Below, one piece after another: positions 55,821 to 64,000 of a stretch of DNA of 64,000 nt (within the stretch, counting starts at the first letter, position 1; the number at the start of each line of letters is the position of its first letter). Source of the stretch: Solibacillus sp. R5-41 (GTDB lineage: Bacteria; Bacillota; Bacilli; Bacillales_A; Planococcaceae); assembly GCF_002736105.1 (NCBI RefSeq), contig NZ_CP024123.1, forward strand, positions 1,232,001-1,296,000, read 5' to 3'. Under the pieces are notes generated by a model. The model was not told the DNA's origin, ran no database searches, and saw only the letters and a list, made by a program, of their open reading frames with translations. Both the position numbers and the translations under genes were made by a program.

Positions 55821-56618
55821 ATGAAAATCAAAGTAGCAATTGCTGGTGCAAGAGGAAAAATGGGAATAGAAGCCGTTCATACAATAATGAAGCGAGACGG
55901 CATGGAGTTAGTTGCTGTATTAGATTATAAAAATGGCGCGGCAACACTAGCGGGATTAGACTTATTCCCGAATCATTATACGGTTCCCATTTATACTAAT
56001 TTTGAGCAGTTAGTTGCAGAAACAAATCCGGATGTATTTTTGGATTTAACGAGTCCCGAATCCGTATATGAGCATACGAAACAAGCGTTAAAATTTAATG
56101 TTCGTCCCGTTGTTGGTACGACAGGTTTTACAGAGGAACAACTTGCGGAATTAACGGCATTAGCAAATGAAAAGAAATTGGGCTGTATTATTGCACCAAA
56201 TTTCGCAATTGGAGCCATTTTAATGATGAAATTTGCAAAAGAGGCTGCGAAATATTTCCCAGATGTTGAGATTATTGAAATGCATCATGACAAAAAGCTC
56301 GATGCGCCATCCGGGACAGGCATTAAAACGGCACAAATGATCAGTGAAGTTCGTGTAGAAAAACAGCAAGGCCACCCGAATGAAAAAGAAACACATACAG
56401 GTGCAAGAGGAGCCAATTATGATGGAATGCATATCCATTCTGTACGTTTACCAGGTTTAGTTGCCCATCAGCAAGTATTGTTTGGTGGAAATGGTGAATT
56501 ACTAACAATTCGACATGATTCATTAAATCGTGAAAGTTTCATGGGTGGAATTGCACTTTGTGTAGAAGAAGTTATGCAAAGAGATACATTAATTTACGGT
56601 TTAGAAAATATTATTTAA
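55821..56618 (+). CDS. dapB: 4-hydroxy-tetrahydrodipicolinate reductase
   Basis: NAD(P)H-dependent step of the lysine and diaminopimelate pathway, also feeding dipicolinate for spores. The 265 residues start with [15 protein letters not shown], then [27 protein letters not shown], and the catalytic [15 protein letters not shown] with the His and Lys. AAAGGAG precedes the ATG. mgsA follows after 17 bases; the ypjD (MazG-like) gene between them in B. subtilis is absent. Confidence 0.96.
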   Translation: MKIKVAIAGARGKMGIEAVHTIMKRDGMELVAVLDYKNGAATLAGLDLFPNHYTVPIYTNFEQLVAETNPDVFLDLTSPESVYEHTKQALKFNVRPVVGTTGFTEEQLAELTALANEKKLGCIIAPNFAIGAILMMKFAKEAAKYFPDVEIIEMHHDKKLDAPSGTGIKTAQMISEVRVEKQQGHPNEKETHTGARGANYDGMHIHSVRLPGLVAHQQVLFGGNGELLTIRHDSLNRESFMGGIALCVEEVMQRDTLIYGLENII

Positions 56619-56635
56619 GGAATGGAATGAATCCT

Positions 56636-57040
56636 ATGAAAATAGCATTAATTGCACATGACCGAAAAAAAGATAATTTAATTCAATTTGCGATCGCTTA
56701 TCGTGACATTTTAGCACAACATGAGTTATATGCAACGGGTACGACAGGTACAATGATTAATACGGAAACTGAATTGCCAATCACGCTATTTCGCTCGGGG
56801 CCTCTAGGTGGGGATCAACAAATAGGGGCAATGATTGCAAATAATGATATGGACATGGTTTTTTTCTTCCGTGACCCTTTAACTGCACAGCCACACGAAC
56901 CAGATGTGATGGCGCTTGTTCGATTATGTGACCTTTACCACATTCCATTAGCAACCAATATGGGAACAGCAGAAATTATACTGAAAGGTTTACAAGAAGG
57001 ATTTGTTGATTGGAGAAAACTGCAAGAGCGCAGACAATAA
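56636..57040 (+). CDS. mgsA: methylglyoxal synthase
   Basis: Converts dihydroxyacetone phosphate to methylglyoxal, a glycolytic bypass. From ATG 56636 it has 134 residues with [18 protein letters not shown], the phosphate-binding [15 protein letters not shown], the catalytic-Asp region [15 protein letters not shown] and [14 protein letters not shown] 56627 (MNPMK...) is possible but less canonical; the longer frame from 56558 overlaps dapB. bshB1 would normally follow; instead repeat copy K fills the gap before bshA. Methylglyoxal is detoxified partly through bacillithiol, so this neighbourhood is functionally sensible. Confidence 0.95.
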   Translation: MKIALIAHDRKKDNLIQFAIAYRDILAQHELYATGTTGTMINTETELPITLFRSGPLGGDQQIGAMIANNDMDMVFFFRDPLTAQPHEPDVMALVRLCDLYHIPLATNMGTAEIILKGLQEGFVDWRKLQERRQ

Positions 57041-57049
57041 GCACAACAA

Positions 57050-57243
57050 TTCAACTTGCTTCAGCAGAATTCCCCCCCTTCTATAAGTGGGGGATGAATG
57101 CCAAGTATGACCTTAATTCAGTGTGGGTTCAAACCCCAGCTGAATCAAGTCATGCCCCCGGCGGATGTCACAGATTTTCAGTGGAATTTTTCGAGCATGC
57201 TCGAAAAAAATCTGGACGCAATTACGCCGAGGCGTAATTGATT
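57050..57243 (+). repeat. hairpin repeat family 1, full copy K
   Basis: Well-preserved copy: CAACTTGCTTCAGCAG, CTTCTATAAGTGGGGG, a stem-loop with TGGGTTCAAACCCCA, GCGGATGTCACAGATTTTCAG, the perfect TTTTTCGAGCATGCTCG hairpin and the perfect AATTACGCCGAGGCGTAATT palindrome (57221-57240), then GATT. It lies exactly where bshB1 sits in B. subtilis, between mgsA and bshA. Confidence 0.88.
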
Positions 57244-57269
57244 GGTCTTTAGAAAGGAAGAAGAGGCGA

Positions 57270-58403
57270 ATGAAAAAATTAAAAATTGGTATTACATGCT
57301 ATCCCACGGTTGGTGGTTCAGGAGTCATTGCTACCGAACTGGGCAAAATGTTAGCTGAACGAGGTCATGAAATTCATTTCATTACATCGAGCGTACCATT
57401 TCGATTGAATAAAATTTATCCAAACGTCTTTTTTCATGAAGTGGAAGTAAATAATTACTCGGTTTTTCAATATCCTCCATATGATATCGCCCTAGCTAGT
57501 AAAATGGCTAATGTCATTAAGGATGAGCAACTTGATATTTTACATGTACATTACGCCATTCCGCATGCAGTTTGCGCGGTTTTGGCACGAGATATGAGCG
57601 GCGAAAATATTGGCATTGTGACAACACTTCACGGAACGGATATTTCTGTTTTAGGTGAGGATTCAACACTTGCCCCAGCGATAAAATACGGAATTGATAA
57701 ATCAGATGCGGTAACAGCAGTTTCGAATTCATTAAAACAACAAACATATGAATTAATTGATACAAATGTGCCGATTGAAGCAATTTATAATTTTGTGGAT
57801 GGCAATGTGTTTCGTCCAGTGGATGCAGGCAATTTAAAAGAACAATTTGGCATCCGCAAAGAGGAACGTGTCCTTATTCATATATCGAACTTTAGGAAAT
57901 TAAAAAATTTACCCGATGTTGTGGAATCATTTTTAAAAATTCGTGAGGCAATGCCTGCTAAATTATTATTAGTTGGAGATGGACCTGAAAAACAACGCGT
58001 ATTGGAAATTGTTAAGGAATCCCCATATGAGTGTGATATTTTATTTTTAGGAAAGCAAGAAAATATTACAGAATTATTTGCTATTAGTGATTTGAAATTA
58101 CTACTGTCAGAAAAGGAATCATTTGGATTAGTTTTACTGGAGGCAATGGCTTGTGGTGTTCCGGGCATTGGAACGGCAATAGGAGGAATTCCAGAAGTGA
58201 TTGAACATGGGGTGAATGGCTATTTAGTGGAGCTTGGTGACACAGACGCCGTAGCAAGCTATGCCATTGAATTATTAAAGGACGAACAAAAATTAGCCTC
58301 ATTCCGTCAATCTGCACTCGATGCAGTCCAAAATAAATTTAATCAAGATTCAATTATTGAACAGTATGAACAAATTTATGAACGATTGGCGGCAGTAAAA
58401 TGA
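57270..58403 (+). CDS. bshA: N-acetyl-alpha-D-glucosaminyl L-malate synthase BshA
   Basis: GT4 glycosyltransferase that starts bacillithiol synthesis by joining UDP-GlcNAc and L-malate. The 377 residues have ITCYPTVGGSGVIATELGKML, VHYAIPHAVCA, TLHGTDISVLG, the donor-binding DGPEKQRVLE, LLSEKESFGLVLLEAMACGVP and GGIPEVIEHGVNGYLVE. ATG 57270 lies after GGAAGAAGAGG; the longer frame from 57165 runs through the repeat. It overlaps cca by ATGA. The deacetylase gene bshB1 is absent next to it. Confidence 0.94.
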   Translation: MKKLKIGITCYPTVGGSGVIATELGKMLAERGHEIHFITSSVPFRLNKIYPNVFFHEVEVNNYSVFQYPPYDIALASKMANVIKDEQLDILHVHYAIPHAVCAVLARDMSGENIGIVTTLHGTDISVLGEDSTLAPAIKYGIDKSDAVTAVSNSLKQQTYELIDTNVPIEAIYNFVDGNVFRPVDAGNLKEQFGIRKEERVLIHISNFRKLKNLPDVVESFLKIREAMPAKLLLVGDGPEKQRVLEIVKESPYECDILFLGKQENITELFAISDLKLLLSEKESFGLVLLEAMACGVPGIGTAIGGIPEVIEHGVNGYLVELGDTDAVASYAIELLKDEQKLASFRQSALDAVQNKFNQDSIIEQYEQIYERLAAVK

Positions 58404-59575
58404 AGTTTCCAAAACAATGGCAATCCGCAGTTGACGTCATTGCGAAAATAGAAAATGCGGGTTATGAAGCATTTATCGTTGGTGGCGCAGTTCGAGATTA
58501 TTATTTACAAAAGGACAGCGCGGATGTAGATGTAGCTACTAGCGCTTTACCACATGAGGTGCAAGCCATTTTTTCACAAACGGTAGATGTCGGAATTGAT
58601 CATGGAACGGTTTTAGTGCTGGATTGTGGAGAACCGATTGAAGTTACAACGTACCGCACAGAATCTACATATAGTGATCATCGTAGACCGGATGAAGTGA
58701 ATTTCGTAAGGGATTTGCCAGAAGATTTAAAGCGTAGGGACTTTACAATGAATGCGATGGCGCTTCACAATTCAGGACAATTCGTCGATTTATTTAATGG
58801 TCGCCAAGATATTGATGCCAAGGTCATCCGAGCAGTAGGGGATGCTGCGGAGCGTTTTCAGGAAGATGCATTGCGTATGCTAAGGGCCATTCGGTTTAGT
58901 GCACAAATGGATTTTTCCATTGAAGAAAACACATTAAAAGCGATACAAGAACATGTGAAGTCGATCAAATTCATTGCGATGGAACGGATTCAGGTAGAAA
59001 TTTCAAAAATTTGGACATCACCAAATCCAGTGCGAGCCATTCATTACATCCAATGGGCAAAGTTAGATGACTATTTACCAGGTGAATTTGACGCAATCGA
59101 ATGGGAACAGGTTCAAACTGCAAACCGACAAGTAGGCTGGGCTTATTTTTGTTTAGTAAACGCGCATGATGTGTCTTTATTATCTGTATATCGTTGCTCG
59201 AATAAAGATAAACAATTTGTTAAACAGGTGCTTCATGCGTATGAAAAGCTACAAAATGAGGGCTGGCAACGTATAGATTACTTACAATTTGAATTGGATA
59301 TTTTGCAAACGGCACATCTGTTTGCGACGTGGCAATATATCACGCCGACGATTCCCTTTGAACAAATTGAAAAAATGAAGCACGCATTGCCAATCCAACA
59401 TAAAAATGAACTAGAAATAAGTGGAAATGACCTGTTGCAATGGACGCCCAAAAAAGCGGGACCATGGTTGCAAGTCGCACTACAAGCTGCTTTGCTAGCG
59501 GTTGTCAATGGGCAAATATCAAATGATAAAGAACAGTTAAAGGAATGGTTTCATGCATTTAACAATGAAGGATGA
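58400..59575 (+). CDS. cca: CCA tRNA nucleotidyltransferase
   Basis: Adds or repairs the 3' CCA of tRNA. The 391 residues contain the class II nucleotidyltransferase head: FIVGGAVRDYYL, DSADVDVATSA with the metal Asp pair (42 and 44), GTVLV, RRPDEVNFVRDLPEDLKRRDFTMNAMAL and EDALRMLRAIRFSAQM. The C-terminal body and tail are less conserved. The start overlaps bshA by ATGA and the end overlaps birA by 23 bases, so bshA-cca-birA are translationally coupled, as in B. subtilis (papS). Confidence 0.95.
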   Translation: MKFPKQWQSAVDVIAKIENAGYEAFIVGGAVRDYYLQKDSADVDVATSALPHEVQAIFSQTVDVGIDHGTVLVLDCGEPIEVTTYRTESTYSDHRRPDEVNFVRDLPEDLKRRDFTMNAMALHNSGQFVDLFNGRQDIDAKVIRAVGDAAERFQEDALRMLRAIRFSAQMDFSIEENTLKAIQEHVKSIKFIAMERIQVEISKIWTSPNPVRAIHYIQWAKLDDYLPGEFDAIEWEQVQTANRQVGWAYFCLVNAHDVSLLSVYRCSNKDKQFVKQVLHAYEKLQNEGWQRIDYLQFELDILQTAHLFATWQYITPTIPFEQIEKMKHALPIQHKNELEISGNDLLQWTPKKAGPWLQVALQAALLAVVNGQISNDKEQLKEWFHAFNNEG

Positions 59576-60542
59576 AATATTACAACGTTTTTTAAAGGCA
59601 AATGGTGAGCCAATATCAGGGCAGCAGCTCGCGGATGATTTTCAAGTTTCGCGTACTGCAATTTGGAAACATATGCAAACGCTCCAACAGGAAGGTTACG
59701 AATTTGAAACGATTAAAAAACGGGGATATCAATTATTGAATATTCCCGATAAGGTTGATGTAGGTCAATTAAAGCAATTATTACAAACAGAGCGTTACGG
59801 TCAAACGATTCATTACTTCGACACGGTGGATTCGACTCAGCTCGTTGCCCATGAGCTAGTGCGTGCAGGGGCAAAAGACGGCACTATCGTTATTGCAGAA
59901 CATCAAACGGCAGGTCGTGGTCGTATGTTGCGTGAGTGGGAGACGACGAAAGGGAAAGGAATTTGGATGACGATTATTATTCGTCCAACGATTCCACCAC
60001 ATCAAGCACCGCAATTTACACTCGTAGCAGCTGTTGCTATTGTGAATGCGATGAAAGCGATGTTCAAAAATTTTACGCCTGAAATTAAATGGCCAAATGA
60101 TATTTTGATTAATGGGAAAAAATCGACAGGAATTTTAACGGAAATGATTGCAGAAGCAGATCGTGTGCAAGCATTATTAATTGGCATTGGCATTAATGTC
60201 AATCAGCAAATGTCGGATTTTCCTGAGGAGCTTCAGTCTATTGCGACGTCTGTTTCAATCGGTGAAGGCGAACAAATTGACCGTGTTCAACTCGTAGCGA
60301 ATGTGTTAGGGTTTTTGGAGAATTATAGCGACCATTATATGAAACATGGTTTTCAATTCATTAAAGAGTTGTGGGAACAGTCATCTGGAACACTCGGTAA
60401 ACAAGTAAAGGCAACCAGTTTACGCGAAGTAGTTGAAGGTGAGGCAATCCGAATAACGGAAAATGGCGTCCTTGAAATTCGTCAAGCAAACGGTGAAATA
60501 AAAGGCGTTTATTCAGCTGACATTGAAATTTTAGGTGAATAA
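59553..60542 (+). CDS. birA: biotin operon repressor / biotin-protein ligase BirA
   Basis: Bifunctional: attaches biotin to carboxylases and represses biotin genes. The 329 residues have an N-terminal winged HTH (~5-60: PISGQQLADDFQVSRTAIWKHMQTLQQEGYEF) and the ligase domain with TVDSTQ, TAGRGRMLREW (biotinyl-AMP loop), KWPNDILINGKKSTGILTEM and GIGINVNQ. ATG 59553 is 8 bases after AAAGGA inside the cca end. A repeat fragment follows. Confidence 0.95.
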   Translation: MHLTMKDEILQRFLKANGEPISGQQLADDFQVSRTAIWKHMQTLQQEGYEFETIKKRGYQLLNIPDKVDVGQLKQLLQTERYGQTIHYFDTVDSTQLVAHELVRAGAKDGTIVIAEHQTAGRGRMLREWETTKGKGIWMTIIIRPTIPPHQAPQFTLVAAVAIVNAMKAMFKNFTPEIKWPNDILINGKKSTGILTEMIAEADRVQALLIGIGINVNQQMSDFPEELQSIATSVSIGEGEQIDRVQLVANVLGFLENYSDHYMKHGFQFIKELWEQSSGTLGKQVKATSLREVVEGEAIRITENGVLEIRQANGEIKGVYSADIEILGE

Positions 60543-60547
60543 TCCAT

Positions 60548-60664
60548 TATCCCTCGGCATAATTGTGTGACAAATTTTGAAAGAATTTTAGTGCTGTACG
60601 TTTTCTTCCAAACTTGTTATAGTGAATTTAGGACAATATCTAATTTGTGGAGGCGTAATTGATA
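60548..60664. repeat. hairpin repeat family 1, remnant L with two facing ends
   Basis: The left edge reads CCTCGGCATAATTG like the reverse orientation end of copy H, and the right edge GGAGGCGTAATTGAT like the forward end. The interior is unrelated, with a possible TTGTTATAGT promoter-like sequence. Decayed or rearranged copies. Confidence 0.5.
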
Positions 60665-60689
60665 AAATTCACTAGAATTGTACCTATTT

Positions 60690-60823
60690 AGCAAGACAAG
60701 TAATAGTTAATAAAATATCTGCCTTGATCTGTATGGACAGGGACGGAAGAAAACACGCGTTTAAAATATTTTTTCACGTAAGACGCTACCCTTCTGTCTA
60801 ATTTTAGATAGAAGGGTATTTTT
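60690..60823 (+). promoter_or_regulatory. panB leader with candidate regulatory hairpin and terminator
   Basis: The leader holds a small stem-loop (CTGTATGGACAG near 60729-60740, within CTGCC...GGACGG) and then a strong terminator-like stem TACCCTTCTGTCTA (60787-60800) / TAGATAGAAGGGTA (60805-60818) with T5, 30 bases before panB. Small structured leaders occur upstream of panB in Firmicutes (the pan motif), and this may be one; I cannot confirm it by eye. It may also simply be the birA terminator. Confidence 0.45.
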
Positions 60824-60853
60824 GTTTTCTTCCTTATAAAAAGGAGGAGTAAC

Positions 60854-61693
60854 ATGAAGTCAACAACACAATTTATCAAAATGAAAGAACAGGGCAAAAA
60901 AATTGTCATGATTACAGCATATGACTTTCCTGCGGCGAAATTTGCAGAAGCAGCGGATGTCGATATGATTTTAGTAGGAGATTCTTTAGGGATGGTCGTA
61001 CTAGGCTATGATTCCACAATGCCTGTCACAGTGGACGATATGATTCACCATAGTAAAGCCGTTCGTCGTGGCGCGCAAAATACATTTATTGTCGTTGATA
61101 TGCCGTTTGGTACGTATCATGGCGATCCCAATGATGCGTTAAAAACGGCTGTTCGCATCATGCAGGAGACGAATGCGAATGCCGTAAAAGTTGAGGGTGC
61201 TGGGGAAGTCCTAAAAGTGATCGAAAGGCTGACGCAAGCAGGAATTCCTGTCGTGGCACATTTAGGTTTACTTCCACAATCAGCAGGCGTACTAGGTGGC
61301 TATAAAGTGCAAGGGAAAACTGCGGAGCAAGCAGAAAAGTTACTGCAAGATGCTCGTGCAGTTGAGCAGGCAGGTGCTTGTGCGGTTGTATTAGAATGCA
61401 TTCCTCACCAACTAACAGAAGCTGTATCAAACATTTTAACGATTCCTACAATTGGGATTGGTGCAGGAAAAGAAGCAGACGGACAGGTGCTTGTATACCA
61501 TGATTTATTGCAATATGGAAAGCACCATATTCCAAAATTTGTTGGAGCATTTGCCCAAGTTGGGGACGAGATTGAGCGCGGTATAATGGATTATACAAAT
61601 GCGGTAAGGGAAGCGATTTTCCCTACTTTAGCACATAGCTTCACGATGAATGAAGAAGAATTAACACAGTTGTATGGAGGCGTAATTAAATGA
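60854..61693 (+). CDS. panB: 3-methyl-2-oxobutanoate hydroxymethyltransferase
   Basis: First committed step of pantothenate synthesis, making ketopantoate. The 279 residues include [30 protein letters not shown] in two parts, the metal-binding Asp residues of VGDSLG and [30 protein letters not shown], and [24 protein letters not shown] precedes the ATG. The end overlaps panC by ATGA. Confidence 0.97.
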   Translation: MKSTTQFIKMKEQGKKIVMITAYDFPAAKFAEAADVDMILVGDSLGMVVLGYDSTMPVTVDDMIHHSKAVRRGAQNTFIVVDMPFGTYHGDPNDALKTAVRIMQETNANAVKVEGAGEVLKVIERLTQAGIPVVAHLGLLPQSAGVLGGYKVQGKTAEQAEKLLQDARAVEQAGACAVVLECIPHQLTEAVSNILTIPTIGIGAGKEADGQVLVYHDLLQYGKHHIPKFVGAFAQVGDEIERGIMDYTNAVREAIFPTLAHSFTMNEEELTQLYGGVIK

Positions 61694-62553
61694 ATGTGAT
61701 CCATACAATTGATGCATTAAGAAGAATTATTTTTGAAAACAAGCAAAAAGGTAAGCGTATTGGACTTGTGCCTACAATGGGTTTTTTACACGAAGGGCAT
61801 TTAACACTTGCCACACAGGCACGTGCAGAAAATGATGTCGTTATTATGAGTATTTTTGTCAATCCAACACAGTTTGGTCCGAATGAAGACTTTGAATCAT
61901 ACCCGCGCAATTTAGAGCGAGATACAATGTTGGCAGCATCCGTAGGGGTAGATTTTATTTTTGCTCCTACTGTTGAGGAAATGTATCCACATGATGGCGG
62001 TATCTTCATTCGCGCAGGTCATCAAGCGACATTACTTTGTGGTGCAAGCCGTCCGGGTCATTTTGATGGTGTGCTACAAGTCGTTGCAAAATTATTTAAT
62101 CTCATTCAGCCAAACTATGCGTATTTTGGTCAAAAGGATGCACAACAAGTGGCGATTATTCAAACGATGGTACGCGATTACAATATTCCAGTAGAACTTC
62201 GAATTGTACCGGTTGTACGTGAAAATGACGGACTTGCAAAATCGAGCCGCAATGTGTATTTAACCGCAACTGAGCGATCTCAGGCACCAGCCATTCAGCA
62301 AGCTTTGCAATTAGCGAAACGCGAATTTATTGAGTCGGGAAATGTTGATAAGAGCATCCAACTAGCAGTAAAAATCATTGAAGCGAATATGGATGGGAGC
62401 ATCGATTATTTAACGATCTTGTCATATCCAGATTTAACGGAAGTGACATCTGAAACCGAGCAGGTACTACTTGCAGTGGCTGTATATATTGGCAAAACAC
62501 GTTTAATTGATAATTTAATCTTTTCATTAAAAGGGGAACCAGCTCATGTTTAG
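61690..62553 (+). CDS. panC: pantoate-beta-alanine ligase
   Basis: ATP-dependent joining of pantoate and beta-alanine to pantothenate. The 287 residues contain [15 protein letters not shown] with the HIGH-like motif, [48 protein letters not shown], and [14 protein letters not shown] with the KSSRN ATP-binding segment. ATG overlaps the panB stop; the end overlaps panD by 8 bases, so the three genes are translationally linked. Confidence 0.97.
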   Translation: MNVIHTIDALRRIIFENKQKGKRIGLVPTMGFLHEGHLTLATQARAENDVVIMSIFVNPTQFGPNEDFESYPRNLERDTMLAASVGVDFIFAPTVEEMYPHDGGIFIRAGHQATLLCGASRPGHFDGVLQVVAKLFNLIQPNYAYFGQKDAQQVAIIQTMVRDYNIPVELRIVPVVRENDGLAKSSRNVYLTATERSQAPAIQQALQLAKREFIESGNVDKSIQLAVKIIEANMDGSIDYLTILSYPDLTEVTSETEQVLLAVAVYIGKTRLIDNLIFSLKGEPAHV

Positions 62554-62929
62554 AATGATGATGAATAGTAAAATTCACCGTGCTCAAGTTACACAGGCAG
62601 ATTTAAATTATGTAGGCTCTATTACAATTGATCAAGACATCTTGGATGCGGTTGGGATGCTTCCAAACGAGAAAGTGCATATTGTAAACAATAATAATGG
62701 CGCACGATTTGAAACGTATATTATTGCAGGTGCGCGCGGTTCAGGTGTAATTTGCGTGAATGGAGCCGCAGCACGACTTGTTCAAAAAGGTGATATTGTC
62801 ATTATTATTTCGTATGTGTATGTGGATAATAAAGAAGTAGCTGAACACCATCCAACTGTGGCGATTATGGGTGACAATAATGTGATTGAGCAAATGATTG
62901 ATTACGAGCCGGAAGCAACAGTGATGTAA
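62546..62929 (+). CDS. panD: aspartate 1-decarboxylase
   Basis: Pyruvoyl-dependent enzyme making beta-alanine. The 127 residues self-cleave between Gly24 and Ser25 in [10 protein letters not shown], giving the pyruvoyl group on the new alpha chain. Other motifs are [26 protein letters not shown] and [19 protein letters not shown]. It is the last gene of panBCD. A bidirectional terminator follows; dinG, next to panD in B. subtilis, is not here. Confidence 0.97.
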   Translation: MFRMMMNSKIHRAQVTQADLNYVGSITIDQDILDAVGMLPNEKVHIVNNNNGARFETYIIAGARGSGVICVNGAAARLVQKGDIVIIISYVYVDNKEVAEHHPTVAIMGDNNVIEQMIDYEPEATVM

Positions 62930-62945
62930 TTATAATAAATAGATC

Positions 62946-62982
62946 AAATCCACCATTTAGACAATTAAATGGTGGATTTTTG
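62946..62982. terminator. convergent terminator between panD and the regulator
   Basis: Fourteen-bp perfect stem AAATCCACCATTTA (62946-62959) / TAAATGGTGGATTT (62966-62979) with a 6-base loop. Confidence 0.85.
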
Positions 62983-63001
62983 ATGTTTAGAGCAAACCTA
63001 T

Positions 63002-64000
63002 TTATGAAAGATACCCCTTTTGATAGGCCATTTTCACAAGATGTGTTCGATTAGTCGCATCTAGTTTTGCTAAAAGCTTTTGAACATAATCGCGGACCGT
63101 AAACTCACTTAAGAATAAAATTTCAGCAATTTCTTTATTGCTTTTGCCATCTGAAATTATATATAAAATTGTCTGTTCTTTATCATTTAATCCTTTATCC
63201 TGATTGGATTGCTGGCTTGCAGGTTTCCGATTTAACATTAAAGCTAATCGTTCTCCGACAACTCTCAGCGTATCAAGCTGTTGTTTATTATAGGGAAATT
63301 CAATGCCTATTTGATCGAGCTCAAGCCATCCAAATAATTGGTCGGAATGTCGAACTGGGATAAAAATCATTGATGAAAGCTTAAAATCTTGTATCATCCA
63401 TTCATCGATATATTTTTGAGGATGTTTTAAATAAATCGGATTGGAACTATTAAAAAAAGGTAAAGTAGAAGACCGTCTTCCCTTAATACTTTGAACAGTT
63501 TTTAAATTTTCACCAAATAATCCTCGGAATTCATTTGACCACGGAATATATTCATAAAAAACACAGCGCTTAAAATGAAATAGATTTTTGATTTGTTCAA
63601 TAAGCCAGGGCAATTCATCCGGTCCTGAACTATGAATTAATAATTCACTAAATGATTGAAGTGCCTGAACATCTTGAGGAGGCTCTTCAGATGGCTTCTT
63701 TCGATTGCAATAGTATTGCGATAAAAATAAATGCATCCTATTGGATACAAATAAAAAAATTTGCTCTGTTTTTGGATGTTTTTGATGAAATAGCAAACGA
63801 ATGGTTGCTTGTTCAAAAATCATTCGAAAATCATTCATCAATTCATCGGACAGATCATGGAATTGCATTTGTAAAAATAAGTCCATTTGAACCTGAAGTG
63901 CTTCATCGGATTGAACATCATGCTGCTTAATAATGAAAAGTAAAAACTCGTCGACAAATTGTGTCAACGTCAATTTTTGTTCAGTTGAAAAATCGTTGTT
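63002..64000 (-). CDS. GAF-domain LuxR-type transcriptional regulator (5' end may lie outside window)
   Basis: The minus-strand frame has a TTG at 63973 but stays open to the window edge, so the true start may lie beyond it. From the TTG it has 323 residues: a helical N-terminal region (~1-100), a GAF-like sensor domain (~105-250: LLIHSSGPDELPWLIEQI, FKRCVFYEYIPW, SSMIFIPVRHSDQLFGWLELD), and a LuxR/GerE helix-turn-helix (~262-323: LNDKEQTILYIISDGKSNKEIAEILFLSEFTVRDYVQKLL in parts). The signal and targets are unknown. It converges on panD. Confidence 0.82.
   Translation of the reverse strand, partial: NNDFSTEQKLTLTQFVDEFLLFIIKQHDVQSDEALQVQMDLFLQMQFHDLSDELMNDFRMIFEQATIRLLFHQKHPKTEQIFLFVSNRMHLFLSQYYCNRKKPSEEPPQDVQALQSFSELLIHSSGPDELPWLIEQIKNLFHFKRCVFYEYIPWSNEFRGLFGENLKTVQSIKGRRSSTLPFFNSSNPIYLKHPQKYIDEWMIQDFKLSSMIFIPVRHSDQLFGWLELDQIGIEFPYNKQQLDTLRVVGERLALMLNRKPASQQSNQDKGLNDKEQTILYIISDGKSNKEIAEILFLSEFTVRDYVQKLLAKLDATNRTHLVKMAYQKGYLS

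Noticed and set aside
57160-57216. Central TTTTTCGAGCATGCTCG hairpin as an intrinsic terminator
   Set aside because: The T tract is in the 5' arm and the A tract in the 3' arm; no T run follows on either strand, and several copies lie inside probable operons.
57010-57237. Frame crossing the end of mgsA and repeat copy K
   Set aside because: It is translation of repeat sequence in another frame; no support as a gene or as a bshB1 remnant.

Overview
The window is an AT-rich chromosomal segment of an endospore-forming member of the Bacillales. Gene content and order follow the Bacillus subtilis res - spoIVA - aro - qcr - pan neighbourhood closely. Protein divergence and the many long intergenic repeats suggest a Planococcaceae/Caryophanaceae organism (Solibacillus or Lysinibacillus type); the genus is an inference from memory, not a search result. 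Spore genes (spoIVA, sleB, ypeB, prsW), bacillithiol genes (ypdA/bdr, bshA), menaquinone genes (hepS, menG, hepT) and the Bacillus-type qcrABC complex all support a spore-forming, menaquinone-respiring Gram-positive.

Layout. 1-8580: end of rluB, cytochrome c maturation resABC, the resDE two-component system, and sigX-rsiX. 8581-14607: FMN riboswitch with ribU, then brnQ, a YitT-family protein, an MFS exporter and a polysaccharide deacetylase. 14818-16026 (minus strand): fabI, with a FapR-like operator, and ferredoxin. 16129-26375: ypbB-recQ, ypbE, ypbG, ypdA-ansA, prsW, sleB-ypeB, and a PilZ protein. 26697-34118: cmk, an S1-domain protein, der, gpsA, yphE-yphF, spoIVA. 34387-47194: hbs, folE, mtrB, hepS-menG-hepT, ndk, cheR, then aroC-aroB-aroH-hisC-tyrA-aroA. 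47657-54474: ypiA-ypiB, ypiF, qcrABC, ypjA, a YugP-type peptidase. 54712-62929: a second YitT protein (minus), dapB, mgsA, bshA-cca-birA, panBCD. 63002-end (minus): a GAF plus LuxR-type regulator running off the window.

How the genes work together. resABC, resDE, qcrABC, menG and hepST make and regulate the menaquinone/cytochrome respiratory chain. The aro block takes the shikimate pathway to chorismate and then to tyrosine/phenylalanine precursors. panBCD and birA serve pantothenate and biotin-dependent enzymes, and fabI is the enoyl reductase of fatty acid synthesis. bshA and ypdA make and recycle bacillithiol.

Most notable non-genic content. (1) A modular family of hairpin-rich intergenic repeats, about twelve whole or partial copies, often ending just upstream of a ribosome binding site and often splitting operons that are contiguous in B. 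subtilis. (2) A second element of about 190-250 bp present twice (39390-39637 and 50051-50286), sharing a hairpin type and a core module with the first. (3) spoIVA, whose only start consistent with its family and Shine-Dalgarno is an ATT codon. (4) Absence of bshB1 and of the trp genes from their usual places; a repeat occupies the bshB1 position.
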